Part shown: positions 47,879 to 58,288 of the stretch, in pieces
How the letters are laid out: each line of letters opens with the position of its first letter
Numbering within the stretch: the first letter of the stretch is position 1
NCBI GenBank assembly: GCA_030248195.1
Contig: JASAND010020687.1
Location: forward strand, 84,780 to 148,779
Reading direction: 5' to 3'
DNA from: Trissonchulus latispiculum
Lineage: Eukaryota > Nematoda > Enoplea > Enoplida > Ironidae
Length of the DNA: 64,000 nucleotides
Program-made: the position numbers and the translations under genes
Notes under the pieces: generated by a model
The model's database searches: none
Seen by the model: only the letters and a program-made list of their open reading frames with translations
What the model was told of the DNA's origin: nothing

Positions 47879-49171
47879 ACTTTCAATGGTGAGTGAAAAG
47901 CTGAACCTCCCTCTTACCTTCTCTCTTCTAGGTCCTGGTTTCGTGGGTACAAGGGTACTTGACGCCTCCCGTTCGGGCTTGTCCTCGGTTTCTTCTTGAT
48001 CCACCAGCCCTGGTAGAAGCGCTACAAGGTGGTGGTATCCTTTTGTGCAGTGCTTTTGTGGTGATTTTTTTGAAACGCTATAACTTTCGCAGTTTTAGGA
48101 GTTGGAAAGAGCTTTATACATTGTTTTAAAGCTTATTATCTGTAGATTCACATGCCCTTACGAAACTAGCAAAATTAGCAAAAAAGTGGCAGAATTTTTC
48201 AGATTTGCTGACATTTAATAGGATGAATATAGACCAAAAATTTTTGAACATCGATTTCTCAAAACTGAAGAATCGGCCAAAATTTTTTCTTGTGCTGTCA
48301 TACAGAGGACATATGGGCCGACGGACGTTTTTTTGGATTTAGCTCAACAAGCCTCAATACTCCAGAAAATCCGGCAAATGTGCGGCGACACGAAATTTCG
48401 CAACTTTGTATTCAGTTTTCTCGCAACTGGAGTTGTTTTAGCTCAAACCAAGAAAAATGTCCCTCCGCAGAAGTACGAATTTTAATTCTACCAAAAATCT
48501 CCGAAATCGTCAGTTTTTGAGAAATCGATGTTCGAAACAAAATAATCGCAGTTCCGCCAAAATGGTTTTTCGGCCAAATCTCTAGCTTAAAGCAATAAAG
48601 TTCGGCTTATGGGCATTCATAAAATGTGCATATAGACGCTGTATCGATCGAGTATAAAAAGTCAACTTTGTCCTTAACATGTGGCAGTAATTTTGAAAAA
48701 ACTGATTTCCTCGAAAATGGCCATTTTTTGACCCAAAAAACAGTTATTTGCTTATACTGACTTAACCACTGGAGATAGCTCAAATGTTGTAAAAGCAAAA
48801 ATGTTGATTTTCGTGTCCTCTTTCCAGCCATAACAACCAATCCCGTGTCTTCTCTACCTACTGGGAGCCTAAGGCCAAAAACCTAAACTTTCTTATCTTT
48901 TGGCCTAAAAATACGAGACTGGTCCCAGAATGTTAAAGAGACGAAAATAGCTTATTTCGTAAGTTTTAGCCATTTACGTAAAGGATTAAAGCAGTATGAG
49001 TCAAAAACACCCGAAAGGAAACCAGTACCTTAAAGCATGAGCATAAGCATATAGGGATCGCGCAGTAGAGTTTAGCGATAGGTTGAATAGTTAGAGAGTT
49101 TATCCCAAAAGGAAGAAAGAAAGAAGTAGTCAAATTGAGTTGAAGAGTAAAAACAAGAGTGCATAATTGCA
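47879..49171. other. no gene seen
   Basis: Short inverted segment pair (atcgatttctcaaaa near 48250, complement near 48512) inside a T/A-rich block that looks like a decayed element. No coding frame. Confidence 0.4.
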
Positions 49172-49872
49172 CTATTATTAAGAAGAAGAGTTAAGCCACT
49201 AGAGGGCTTCTCTTCACTGCATTGCGTAACGGTGCTCCGACCACAATACGCGAATGTTCCCCCGTTTGGGGGGGGTCGACCAAATCGACATCGCATACCC
49301 CCCCCTCCGTTTGGTGGGGGGGGTAGCCAAAAAGAGTTCGGTAACCAAAAAGAGGTCCCCGTTTGGTGGGGGGGTAGCCAACAGCCAATCAGATTGCAGA
49401 AACCCCCCCTCCGTTTGGTGGGGGGGGGTAGAGCAGAGGATTACGGTAGTTTTTGTTCTATTCGAAAATGGGTCCCCGTTGGGGGGGGGTTCGCTCAAGC
49501 AGGCTAAGTTTTGCTCTTGCTGATTGGCTGTTGGCCACCCCCCCCCCCCAACGGGGACCATTTTTTGTGACCCCCCCCAAACGGGGACCCCTTTTGCATA
49601 CCCCCCACCAAATAGGGACCTCTTGTGTCGACCCTCCCCCCAAACGGGGACCCTTTTTCAAAAGCCAGAATCAGCCTGCCTACCCCCCCACCAAACGGGG
49701 AGGGGGTTTCTGCAATCTGATTGGCTGTTGCCTACCCCCCCACCAAACGGGGAGGGGGTATGATTTGGCGACCCCCCCCCCAAACGGGGGAACATTCGCG
49801 TATTGTGGTCGGAGCGCCGTTACGCAATGCCAAGAAGAGGAGCCCTCTAGCTTACTCTTCTTCTAATATATA
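49172..49872. mobile_element. palindromic element with CCCCGTTTGG units
   Basis: Outer arms of about 90 bp (ctagagggcttctc, then gcattgcgtaacgg, accacaatacgcgaatgt) are near-exact complements at the two ends. The interior is a run of about 6 forward and 6 reverse units built on CCCCGTTTGGTGGGG, separated by 20-45 bp. The many ORFs here are translations of these units. No transposase. Confidence 0.85.
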
Positions 49873-52470
49873 GAAGAAAATCATGGACTCTTGGTAAAAA
49901 CATTGTCCCTACCAACAACTAATAACCTTGGGTAAATTGAGTACTGGCAACTCTGGCAAGCTGTCTACTGTTTGTCAAAAGTGTTTGAATTGTATCTGCA
50001 GTTTCTATCCTTCGTTTGTTTGTCACATAAACTACTGTTTGTACCCACTGTAACCGCTAATTTATTTGTTAATTACTATTAATAAACTGTCGTGCCGTGT
50101 AGTCAGATTCACTGTCAACTAAGGCACCAGATCCTATCAAAGAAATTGGAGTCCGAAGTTGACCCCTGAGCAAGTAACTGATCATAACCTGACCCCTTGG
50201 GCCTTACAAAGACATCATCACAGATTCCGGATCTTGATTTGTCAATCAAGATCTATTCAGCAGAGTTCATTGTTACTGAACTGATTCATCCTTTTTAAAG
50301 CAAGTGCCGACCCCGCTTGCTATCGGTATCAATTGGAGCCCAGCGTTTGCCAAACGGACTCACGACAAAGACCCCTATTCAGGTTGGCTGCAGGGAATTC
50401 TCGATTTTGGGCACATCACCTTTCGAGGATCCAGTGCTTAAGTTTATCTCCTTTGATAAACGTGCCGACCTTCCGTGTACTCGAGTGGTTGTCACCCAGA
50501 GTCAACGTCTTGTCAGACTAGAACAGAAACGAACCTCAGCGGAGCCGAATCAAGCCCGGTTTTGGCCACTTCATTACAAATGTTTTGTGTAACTAATGAC
50601 TAAGAAAAGCACTAGCCAGTGTGCACTGCTTGCAACATTTCTTCGCTATTGTTCATGTTTATTATCACTGTCTTTCCTTCTGGCTTATAATTGATAATGG
50701 GAGCTTTTACTTTCACTTCTTCACGCTATCAGAATTTAAATTTGCTGGTAGAAGCCGGAAAACAGCAGGAGCTTACAGCTACTTTAAACTTTCACCTTTA
50801 TTCTATTGCGCCTGTTATAGCACCGCAATTACGTTTGATTAATTAAGCCGTTAATCTACGTCAACCAGGGGCATGCCAGATTTGTTTGCCTGCTGTAAAT
50901 TATTACCATGCGATAAGGTACAGAAGCACATAGTTTGCGCTGTAGTTCACTCAAGCTACACAGGTTAACGTACATGAGTGGATCGTCCATTCTGTGACGC
51001 CTATCGAGTCAACGGTTGCAGATCACCTGCTTAGGCACATGTGCGCACACGTAGTATTAATGACAATGACTAGGGGTTAAATGTTATTCGATTAACGATT
51101 AATCCATGTTAGCTAGTGTATGGAAAAATAATAAAAATAATGATTTTTGTTTCCATCGTTGGAAGGCCATGCTTTAGAGTTAAGGGGGGGCTACGATGGG
51201 GTTTGCACGACATCATCGGAGAAAGCTACTTCTTGTTAGCCAACATATCAAAGTAAAAAAGTTTAGGGTGGGCAACAATATATCTCATATACACCGTTTT
51301 TGGAAGGACGCCAAAATACAAATTTTAGTTCGAAAAATGGGTTTTTTTCAAAATTTTTTTTCAGCTCTAGTGAATAAACGGTTTGATCGATTTTGTAGCT
51401 TTTTTTCCCACGAATGTTTATTGTTACTAGTACTAAATATTAAAAGCATTCCGGCTTTCGAGCGTTGCCTGCTTCTTCACCAATAACAGGTCAAAGTTTG
51501 AAATTTTGCAAAAAGTTGCGAGGTGACCGTGCGCCGTTTTCGATCTAATAAAATTGGCAGCCCCTAGCATACCCCAGCTTTTTACCAATTATTAGGCTCT
51601 AGTAGGGGCAAACTGTAGGTAAGTTTCGAGGGCTTTGATTTTCTGGTTAGTGTGCTAGCAAACTTTTTGTTAAAATTAACCCTTATATATTTTTAGGCCT
51701 GAAAAGCTAGCTAAGCGCAGTAAAAATGGGGTCAAAAATTTTTTGTCTCCGATTTTGCCGAAAAGGTGCTTATAGGGGTTATTTGACCTGCTGAATCCGA
51801 ATATGAAATCCGTTTTTCGATATGACACTTCCCCCGTTCAGTATGCGTTTACAACTGTCTTACAGCTTTTTGGAGCGTTCGTCATCCATACTTCGAGAAA
51901 AAAATCAATTTAGCATTTCTAAACATTGGAGCGAGGTTTAGTGGCCTAGCTTTCTGCACATCTTGGTACACTCACTGGCCTGTAATGCGCAAAGTTTCAG
52001 CCGATTCTGCCACAGTACTTTGGAGTAATTGACTCACATCTTCGAAATGGCTCCAAATAACATCGACAATATTGATAATGAAATCTAGCACTGCGACCAC
52101 AGGGTTTAACAAAATCACGTCATTTTAACAAAAGTTAAGACATATACTATGAGCATTAATTGTAGCAAAGTTGGGTTCGTTTGGTAAACCACTGCTCATT
52201 AGACGTTAGTTAACCTCCACCCGTATAGACCTACAACACCAAATTTTTCGGTAACCCTTCCATGCGATGGCAGGAGAGGTAGGTATGTACATATGGCGGA
52301 GAAGGTATGTACACGAGGGCATCAGGTGTGTACATTGTCCAAAAATGTATGTACAGTTCGTATCATACGTGGTAGGAAAGTACGTAAGTATGTACACATC
52401 GTCCGAGAGGAGAGGGAGAGGCAACCCCCCCCCCCCCAGTTTTTCACATTAAAAAGTCACATTCAGCGAA
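49873..52470. other. no gene supported; possible retroelement remnant
   Basis: 49905-50150 is LTR-like (AATAAA at 50090, then attggagtccgaag resembling a primer-binding site), but a partner LTR is not seen. A frame at 50317-50592 has no recognised homologue. 51181 begins with the 16-base end of the foldback family (ttaaggggggggctac). Confidence 0.3.
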
Positions 52471-52473
52471 ACC

Positions 52474-52985
52474 CATGTATGTATATGTGTATATGTGTGT
52501 ACAGTGTGAGCGATGTCACGAACGATGTCATGGCGGGACACATGTATGTATATGTGTATGTGTGTGTACAGTGTGAGCGATGTCACGAACGGTGTCATGG
52601 CGGGATACATGTATGTATATGTGTATATGTGTGTACAGTGTGAGCGATGTCACGAACGATGTCATGGCGGGATACATGTATGTATATGTGTATATGTGTG
52701 TACAGTGTGAGCGATGTCACGAACGACGTCATGGCGGGATACATGTATGTATATGTGTATATGTGTGTACAGTGTGAGCGATGTCACGAACGATGTCATG
52801 GCGGGATACATGTATGTATATGTGTATATGTGTGTACAGTGTGAGCGATGTCACGAACGATGTCATGGCGGGATACATGTATGTATATGTGTATATGTGT
52901 GTACAGTGTGAGCGATGTCACGAACGATGTCATGGCGGTACACATGTATGTATATGTGTATATGTGTGTACAGTGTGAGCGATAG
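52474..52985. repeat. 67-bp minisatellite, about 7.7 units
   Basis: Units of 67 bp ('catgtatgtatatgtgtata' ... 'gatgtcacgaacgatgtcatggcggga') with very few differences. Because 67 is not a multiple of three and no frame has a stop within three units, overlapping 65-codon frames appear every 67 bp; these are not genes. Confidence 0.95.
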
Positions 52986-53455
52986 TAGTAGGAAATTGCA
53001 GGAGCTGGCCCCTCATCAGTCAAAATATCCCCTTAATCCCATCAATCATCCTGATGAGGGGCTAGCTCCAGCAATTTGTTTCCGAGGTAGTAGGATTAAT
53101 CCATCTACTTCAGTATAGGTTTGTTTTCTTTCTCTATTTTAGGTATTAATGCCTGGCCCCGCATCAGTCTTTTATCCCCCTAAATCCCTTTTATCCGCCC
53201 CGCTGAGGGGCCAATTCCCGCAATTTGTTTTTGGGGTTATTGAGATTAATGCAGCAGGGTTTTTGGGATTAATCCGCAGCTCATCCAAATAATTTGGTAG
53301 AATTAGATTTTAGATTAATCTTTTATCTAAGGATCTAGGGATTAAGTCAGAGGAATATCCGCAGTTCAATTTTTTAACGGGATTAAGGATAAAAAGAGTC
53401 GACATTTTCTAAAAATAATAAATACAACGAGTAGTACTTGTAAACATATATTAAA
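52986..53455. repeat. probable left terminal region of the Polinton
   Basis: It lies between the minisatellite and the first Polinton gene. It contains repeated ggattaa/ttaatcc words (at least eight) and two related blocks 'tggcccc(t/g)catcagt' (53008, 53153), each followed by 'gaggggc.a.ctcc.gcaatttgttt'. Polinton ends often carry short internal repeats. The exact terminus and its inverted partner (beyond 64 kb) cannot be seen. Confidence 0.45.
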
Positions 53456-53887
53456 ATGGACAGTTTCAAGCTCAAAATCATTATTGCTATATTTAGTATA
53501 GTACAAGTTACAATAGTTTCAATTGGATTCAGCTGTTTTTGTGAATGCAGCTACAAAAAACCTAATGCAACAGTAGAATTGCCTGCGGAACAATTTCATC
53601 CAATTACCATTGAGTTGCTGCCGAATAGTGCAGTAGGACTAGTTCAAGGTAAACGGCGGAGCAACATTTCATCAAAACAGTTTAGCAAAATGCAGAATTT
53701 TATAAAGTTTTGTGTTACGAATGACAGAAGGTGCTACAAAAAGCCTTCTACCAAGCTGATGTGCCCATTTGTAGCAAGCAGCTACAACCTAACACTATGT
53801 TTTGCTGATGACAAACAAATAATGTACGCTGAGATAGGAAGTATCTATCTAACGAGAACCGATGTACTTAAAATATATGAAGTGTAG
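53456..53887 (+). CDS. Polinton small membrane/secreted Cys-rich protein
   Basis: 143 residues. A hydrophobic segment at about residues 7-26 can serve as signal or anchor; CFCEC follows directly, and further Cys lie at about 80, 87, 97 and 110. The rest is soluble and mildly basic. I recognise no family. It is the first gene of the plus-strand set, 90 bp before the zinc-finger/NADAR gene. It is open and free of stops, unlike the host repeats beside it. It may be a virion surface or host-interaction protein, but that is only a guess from the anchor and Cys. Confidence 0.6.
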   Translation: MDSFKLKIIIAIFSIVQVTIVSIGFSCFCECSYKKPNATVELPAEQFHPITIELLPNSAVGLVQGKRRSNISSKQFSKMQNFIKFCVTNDRRCYKKPSTKLMCPFVASSYNLTLCFADDKQIMYAEIGSIYLTRTDVLKIYEV

Positions 53888-53976
53888 CGATGACTAATGA
53901 AACCTAGCTCAATGATACTGCAACGGTTAGTTAAACATGCTAATATTGTACGCAAAAGATATTTATCGCTGTCAGT

Positions 53977-54678
53977 ATGGTCAGTAAGTGTACTTTTTGC
54001 AACTTGGAATTTACCGATATTATGGAACGGCGTAAACATGTTAGGAAGATCCACGCTAACAGACTATCCAGAACTTGTTGTGGTACTACTTTTAAAACAA
54101 TGCGTGAGAAGAGAAAACATGACAACACTGATCACTGGATATCACCCCTGAAACTAGTCAGAACTGACACTCAAACTGTTTATGGTACTGATTCCTCCAA
54201 AGACATTTCTGACAACACTTATTTTGTGGATGTTAACCACCACCCTTTAAGTAACTCATACCGCTGCAATTTTTCTTACGGTGGATATGTCTACAGATCT
54301 GTCGAACAGTTCTATCAGTCAGAGAAGGCAAAATATTTCGAAGATTGGAAATCTTTTGGCGATATTATTAATGCGTGGACTGCAAAATATGTCAAAGAAA
54401 GAGGGATGAACGTAATCGGTTACAACGAGACAGAATGGATGATGGTTGCAGAAAGAATTATGGAGCGTGGAGTTCGAGAAAAGATAAGACAAAATATTCA
54501 AATGGAAGAAGCGTTGCTATGTAGCGGTACCAAGAAAATAGTTGTGTTAAATGAACATGATAAGTTTTGGTCATGCGGTGCTGGAAATGTTAAAGACTGT
54601 GCTGGTGAAGGACAAAATAAGCTAGGAACTATATTAGAAAAGATTAGAGATGAACTTAGGAAAGAAGTGTGTGTTTAG
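53977..54678 (+). CDS. C2H2 zinc finger fused to NADAR domain (Polinton cargo)
   Basis: 233 residues. The N-terminus is a canonical C2H2 finger (C5, C8, H21, H26) followed by a degenerate second one (CC...H48, H53). From about residue 78 it is a NADAR (YbiA-like) domain: HHPLSNSYRCNF, the SVEQFYQSEKAKYF motif (E110), and near the end DKFWSCGAGN and GQNKLGTILEKIRDELR. Known family: NADAR proteins act on N-glycosidic bonds; some bacterial members remove ADP-ribose from guanine in DNA as antitoxins to DarT-type enzymes. Inference: the fingers may direct it to nucleic acid, and it may undo host ADP-ribosylation of element DNA or RNA. It is not part of the usual Polinton core. The start is the ATG just before the first finger. 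Confidence 0.85.
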   Translation: MVSKCTFCNLEFTDIMERRKHVRKIHANRLSRTCCGTTFKTMREKRKHDNTDHWISPLKLVRTDTQTVYGTDSSKDISDNTYFVDVNHHPLSNSYRCNFSYGGYVYRSVEQFYQSEKAKYFEDWKSFGDIINAWTAKYVKERGMNVIGYNETEWMMVAERIMERGVREKIRQNIQMEEALLCSGTKKIVVLNEHDKFWSCGAGNVKDCAGEGQNKLGTILEKIRDELRKEVCV

Positions 54679-54748
54679 TTGTTTTGTTATGTTATGACTG
54701 CTGATGAAAAAAATTAATAAATGTGTACAGTCTTAGATTGATGTAATC

Positions 54749-55429
54749 ATGACACAAACCTTAGGTAAAGTTACAATGGGGAACCCCTCGAGTAAAGTAA
54801 TTCATACTCCATTTTTAAAGTTACAGCATCCATTCACATGCATAGTTGCTGCGCCAACTAAGGCTGGTAAAACGACATTTGTCACCAAGTTAATAAATTT
54901 TTCTGAACAAATGATTGACCCACCTCCGCAAAGAATAATATGGTGTTATTCTGAATGGCAATCAGCTTACGAAGATATGACACAAGTAGAATTTTTTCAA
55001 GGTATTCCTGATACCAAGGACTTAAAGACTGGGATACCTACACTTATTGTGTTTGATGATCTAATGACAGAAGTTCAAAACAACACAAAGCTAATTGAAT
55101 TGTTTACCCGGGGGTGTCACCATTGGTCATGCAGTGTAATTCACATTACGCAAGATATTTTCTTTGACAAAAAAAGAACGAGTCGTATTAATGCTCAATA
55201 CATTGTTCTAATGAAAAATCCTGCAGACAAGTTAACTCCTGTGAACATAGCAAAACAAATGTTTCCTGGTCGGGTTGAAGGCTTCATGAAAGCGTTTAAT
55301 CACGCTACAAATAAACCACATGGATATTTATTAATAGATTTAGATCAGAATACGCCTGAAGAATATAGACTCAGAAGTACCATATTTCCAGATGAGCCCA
55401 ACGGTGTTTATAAATTAAAAAATACATAA
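54749..55429 (+). CDS. Polinton genome-packaging ATPase (FtsK/HerA, A32-like)
   Basis: 226 residues. The Walker A variant is AAPTKAGKTT (residues 34-43) and Walker B is LIVFDDL near residue 107, followed by the sensor-like region with SVIHITQDIFF. This matches the A32-type packaging ATPases of Polintons and related viruses in length and order; they pump DNA into preformed capsids. It starts 70 bp after the NADAR gene, with an AATAAA between them (54717). No break is seen. Confidence 0.92.
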   Translation: MTQTLGKVTMGNPSSKVIHTPFLKLQHPFTCIVAAPTKAGKTTFVTKLINFSEQMIDPPPQRIIWCYSEWQSAYEDMTQVEFFQGIPDTKDLKTGIPTLIVFDDLMTEVQNNTKLIELFTRGCHHWSCSVIHITQDIFFDKKRTSRINAQYIVLMKNPADKLTPVNIAKQMFPGRVEGFMKAFNHATNKPHGYLLIDLDQNTPEEYRLRSTIFPDEPNGVYKLKNT

Positions 55430-55463
55430 AAGAGATGAGAAAACGAGAAACCTTCCCTATATA

Positions 55464-55805
55464 ATGGCCAAGCGTTTCGAAAAGAATTCTGATTTCCTCA
55501 GAGTGTTGTGCAAGTGTAATTCGAAGCAGAGATCTGGTATCATAGAAAACTCAAGTGCGGAGTTAATAAAAACTATATGTGACTGTGTTGAAAATGTCCT
55601 GTCGAGCAATGTGCAGTTGCCAGAAAAAGATATAAAACGACTTAAACGTCACAGAAAAATACTGCGACAGCTGCGAGATAAGAATATAAACATATCAAAG
55701 AAAAAGAAACTCATTGTGCAACGTGGTGGATTTTTACCTGCGTTACTAGCACCTTTGCTGGGGGTTGTTGGCGGACTTGTCACTGATTTGGTGCTGAAAA
55801 GGTGA
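55464..55805 (+). CDS. Polinton pX-like small basic/hydrophobic protein
   Basis: 113 residues. Lys/Arg-rich middle (KRLKRHRKILRQ, then KKKKL), then RGGFLPALLAPLLGVVGGLV, a hydrophobic Gly/Leu tail like that of adenovirus pX-type core proteins. The QRGG at 86-89 could be a protease maturation site. The ATG lies 34 bp after the ATPase stop; its TGA overlaps the next ATG by one base (TGATG). The likely role is DNA condensation or membrane interaction in the virion, inferred from resemblance. Confidence 0.7.
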   Translation: MAKRFEKNSDFLRVLCKCNSKQRSGIIENSSAELIKTICDCVENVLSSNVQLPEKDIKRLKRHRKILRQLRDKNINISKKKKLIVQRGGFLPALLAPLLGVVGGLVTDLVLKR

Positions 55806-56437
55806 TGGAGTATTCTATACTGGTTAGACCGGACTATTTTGAAAAACACGAAAAGGAAGTGGAAATGGATCTAAAACATTCAATGAAAAAGCGTAAATTT
55901 CCAGATGATGTCAAACTTGCCATGTACAGGCAAAATAACTATCATAGACGTCTGCTTAAGGAAAAAGGCCAAGAGATTCGTGTGAAACACCCAAACATTG
56001 AAGAACGTAAACCTGAAGCATCACAAACTATGCTAAACCCAATGATTGAGGCATTGCCCAAAAGACTGCAACCGATAGCAGAAAATTTGCTAGCTCATCT
56101 ACAGACAGTGACTGATTTCAAAGTTAATGAAAAGGGAGAGATTTCGTATAAGGGAAGGGAAGCACCTGGATCTCGAATTACAGACCTTATACATGATTTT
56201 GTAAGGAATCGTCCAACCAAAAGTCCTGCCGTTGGATTTCATCTTTTCACTGAGGTATTGCGTCATACTAATGTTCCTAGAGAGTTCATTGGTAATCCTG
56301 CCCGATGGCAATTAATAAAAGATCCCTATGCTACCCCAAGAAGACCAGCAGCTCAGCGACTTGAAGCACTACGTACAAGACACCTACAGTCTGGAACAGG
56401 ATTAGCCCTGAAAACATTGAAATGGAAGACACTTTAA
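55805..56437 (+). CDS. conserved Polinton protein of unknown function
   Basis: 210 residues from the ATG at 55805. Basic N-terminal third (KHSMKKRKFPDD), then a domain with PGSRITDLIHDFVRN, a Gly/Phe turn and NVPREFIGNP, a signature I associate with an uncharacterised protein often encoded next to the integrase in Polintons. It overlaps both neighbours (1 nt upstream, 16 nt into the integrase). No catalytic motif visible. Function unknown. Confidence 0.65.
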   Translation: MEYSILVRPDYFEKHEKEVEMDLKHSMKKRKFPDDVKLAMYRQNNYHRRLLKEKGQEIRVKHPNIEERKPEASQTMLNPMIEALPKRLQPIAENLLAHLQTVTDFKVNEKGEISYKGREAPGSRITDLIHDFVRNRPTKSPAVGFHLFTEVLRHTNVPREFIGNPARWQLIKDPYATPRRPAAQRLEALRTRHLQSGTGLALKTLKWKTL

Positions 56438-57498
56438 GTTACTATTTTTATGATCCGAATAGTCCAGTTGCGTATTCAGGTGAACGTAAATTGTATAGTT
56501 ATCTGAAAAATAAAATTAATGGTCTTAAGCTTACGGATATTAAGAAATGGTTGAAAAAGCAACATACTTACACCATACATAAGCCTATTCGCCGTAGATA
56601 TCCCCGGCGTCGTTATTTCGTTGACAATATTGATAAGTTGTGGCAGGTTGATCTTGCTGATATGACACGAATTGCTGATGACAACGATGGTAACAGATTC
56701 CTGCTAACCTGCATTGACGTATTTTCTAAGTATGCGTGGGTAGTCCCTGTTAAGTCGAAAACTGGAAAGGACATCTTTAGCGCCTTTAAAGAAATTTTAA
56801 AGTCTAATAGGAGCCCTGAGATGTTACAGTCAGATAGAGGAAAAGAATTTCAGAATGCACAATTTCAGAACCTACTCAAAATTAACAATATTCACTATTA
56901 TACGTGCGATAATCCAGATATCAAGTGCAGCATTGTTGAACGATTTAATAGGACAATAAAGACGAAACTTTGGAAGTACTTTACAAAGTCGAGAACCTAT
57001 AGATATGTGGATGTATTACAAAAATTTGTCGACGGATATAACCATAGCAAACACAGAAGTATTGGCATGACTCCATCGGACGCATCTGATCCAAATAATC
57101 ACTATGACGTGTACAGTAAACTGTATCCGGACCAACCTGTGCCACGGTCAAAACTTACAGTAGGAGACATTGTTAGAATAAGCAAAGCGAAGGGAATATT
57201 CGAGAAAGGGTATTTACCAAATTGGTCCGAAGAGCTATTCAAAATTGTAAAGGTTACGTCTAATGCATACCCTGTCATGTATCAGCTAACTGATTTGCAG
57301 GATGAAGCAATACAAGGCGGTTTCTATGAGCGAGAGCTCCAGACTGTGACGAAGCCTGATAGCTACTGGATAGAAAAAGTAATAAAAAGGCGGCGTCGCA
57401 AGGGAAAACAGGAATATTTCGTGAAGTGGTTGGGATATCCTGAAAAGTTTAACAGTTGGATAACGGAAGATGATGGATTTTTACCTACAGCTACCTAG
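56422..57498 (+). CDS. Polinton integrase (rve core, C-terminal chromodomain)
   Basis: 358 residues. A basic N-terminal arm (RRRYPRRRYF) leads into the DDE core, with D77 (WQVDLAD), D138 (LQSDRGKEF) and E173 (IVERFNR) all present and correctly spaced. The C-terminus is a chromodomain (YWIEKVIKRRRRKGKQEYFV, then KWLGYP...SWITEDD), which in other integrases steers insertion to modified histones. Known role: joining of element ends to host DNA, making a 5-6 bp target duplication. The last 29 nt overlap the penton gene. Intact in every catalytic position. Confidence 0.95.
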   Translation: MEDTLSYYFYDPNSPVAYSGERKLYSYLKNKINGLKLTDIKKWLKKQHTYTIHKPIRRRYPRRRYFVDNIDKLWQVDLADMTRIADDNDGNRFLLTCIDVFSKYAWVVPVKSKTGKDIFSAFKEILKSNRSPEMLQSDRGKEFQNAQFQNLLKINNIHYYTCDNPDIKCSIVERFNRTIKTKLWKYFTKSRTYRYVDVLQKFVDGYNHSKHRSIGMTPSDASDPNNHYDVYSKLYPDQPVPRSKLTVGDIVRISKAKGIFEKGYLPNWSEELFKIVKVTSNAYPVMYQLTDLQDEAIQGGFYERELQTVTKPDSYWIEKVIKRRRRKGKQEYFVKWLGYPEKFNSWITEDDGFLPTAT

Positions 57499-58288
57499 TA
57501 ACACTGGCGACTATTTAACAAATAAATTGAACGACTTTCGAGTGAAGCTACCGCATCGAATCGATCTCGACGGTGAATGGGAGGTAGCCCTTGTAGAACT
57601 GATGTATCCTGTGACATGGAATACTTTTAGAGAAGAAGTCAGTCCTGAAATCTATATAGCATTCTCTCATGGTACGTCAAAAACGAAATACCTACCGTTG
57701 CGATATTACACATCAATCGTAGAATTATGTGAAGCTATTAATCAAACGTTAAATACAATGACAAATCGAGAAGGCCAACCTCCAGGTGTGAAGGTTAAAT
57801 TTGATCAGTATACTCACCGAGTTAACATTATTTTCGAAAGGGAGAAAGGAAAGCCTTTTGATATTGTAGATCTAAAACTGGGTAGTCGACTTCAGTATAT
57901 ACTTGGGTTTGGAGAAGGAGACAATCTGAATCCTCAAGGTGTAATTGAAAGGGAGTCACCGACACATGTAAACAAGAAGGAGAAAGTTATCGTTGGTGGC
58001 GGAGAGCCCGATATGAAAGCTGGTTTTTATTCAATGTATGTATACTGTGACTTAGTTGCTCCTCAAATAGTAGGAAACACCATTGCTCCTCTGCTCCGAA
58101 TTGTAAATACTACAGGCATACACGGAGAATTTATTGATAAAGAGTATCTTAATCCTCACTATGTACCTGTACTTAAAAGAGAATTTGACTCCGTCGAAAT
58201 TAATATATATAATGACGCAGGACAGCCAGTTGATTTTGCTTACGGAAAAATTTATGCAAAGTTGCACTTTAGGAAGGTGAGACCATGA
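57470..58288 (+). CDS. Polinton minor capsid protein (penton, single jelly roll)
   Basis: 272 residues. FYLQLPSNTGDY at the N-terminus, DLDGEWEVALVELMYPVTW soon after, and a central LGFGEGD segment are the hallmark of the Polinton penton family, which forms the pentameric vertices of the icosahedral capsid. Begins inside the integrase gene and ends in an ATGA overlap with the next gene. Length is normal. Confidence 0.9.
   Translation: MMDFYLQLPSNTGDYLTNKLNDFRVKLPHRIDLDGEWEVALVELMYPVTWNTFREEVSPEIYIAFSHGTSKTKYLPLRYYTSIVELCEAINQTLNTMTNREGQPPGVKVKFDQYTHRVNIIFEREKGKPFDIVDLKLGSRLQYILGFGEGDNLNPQGVIERESPTHVNKKEKVIVGGGEPDMKAGFYSMYVYCDLVAPQIVGNTIAPLLRIVNTTGIHGEFIDKEYLNPHYVPVLKREFDSVEINIYNDAGQPVDFAYGKIYAKLHFRKVRP

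Noticed and set aside
49214..49866. Frames of up to 137 codons rich in Pro/Gly/Thr
   Set aside because: They follow the CCCCGTTTGG units of a palindromic element on both strands.
41300..50200. A complete LTR retrotransposon
   Set aside because: LTR-like composition in places, but no pair of direct repeats and no gag-pol frame were found.
52293..52978. Series of 65-codon frames spaced by 67 bp, or a CRISPR-like array
   Set aside because: Units are contiguous with no unique spacers and the frames are a by-product of the 67-bp minisatellite.
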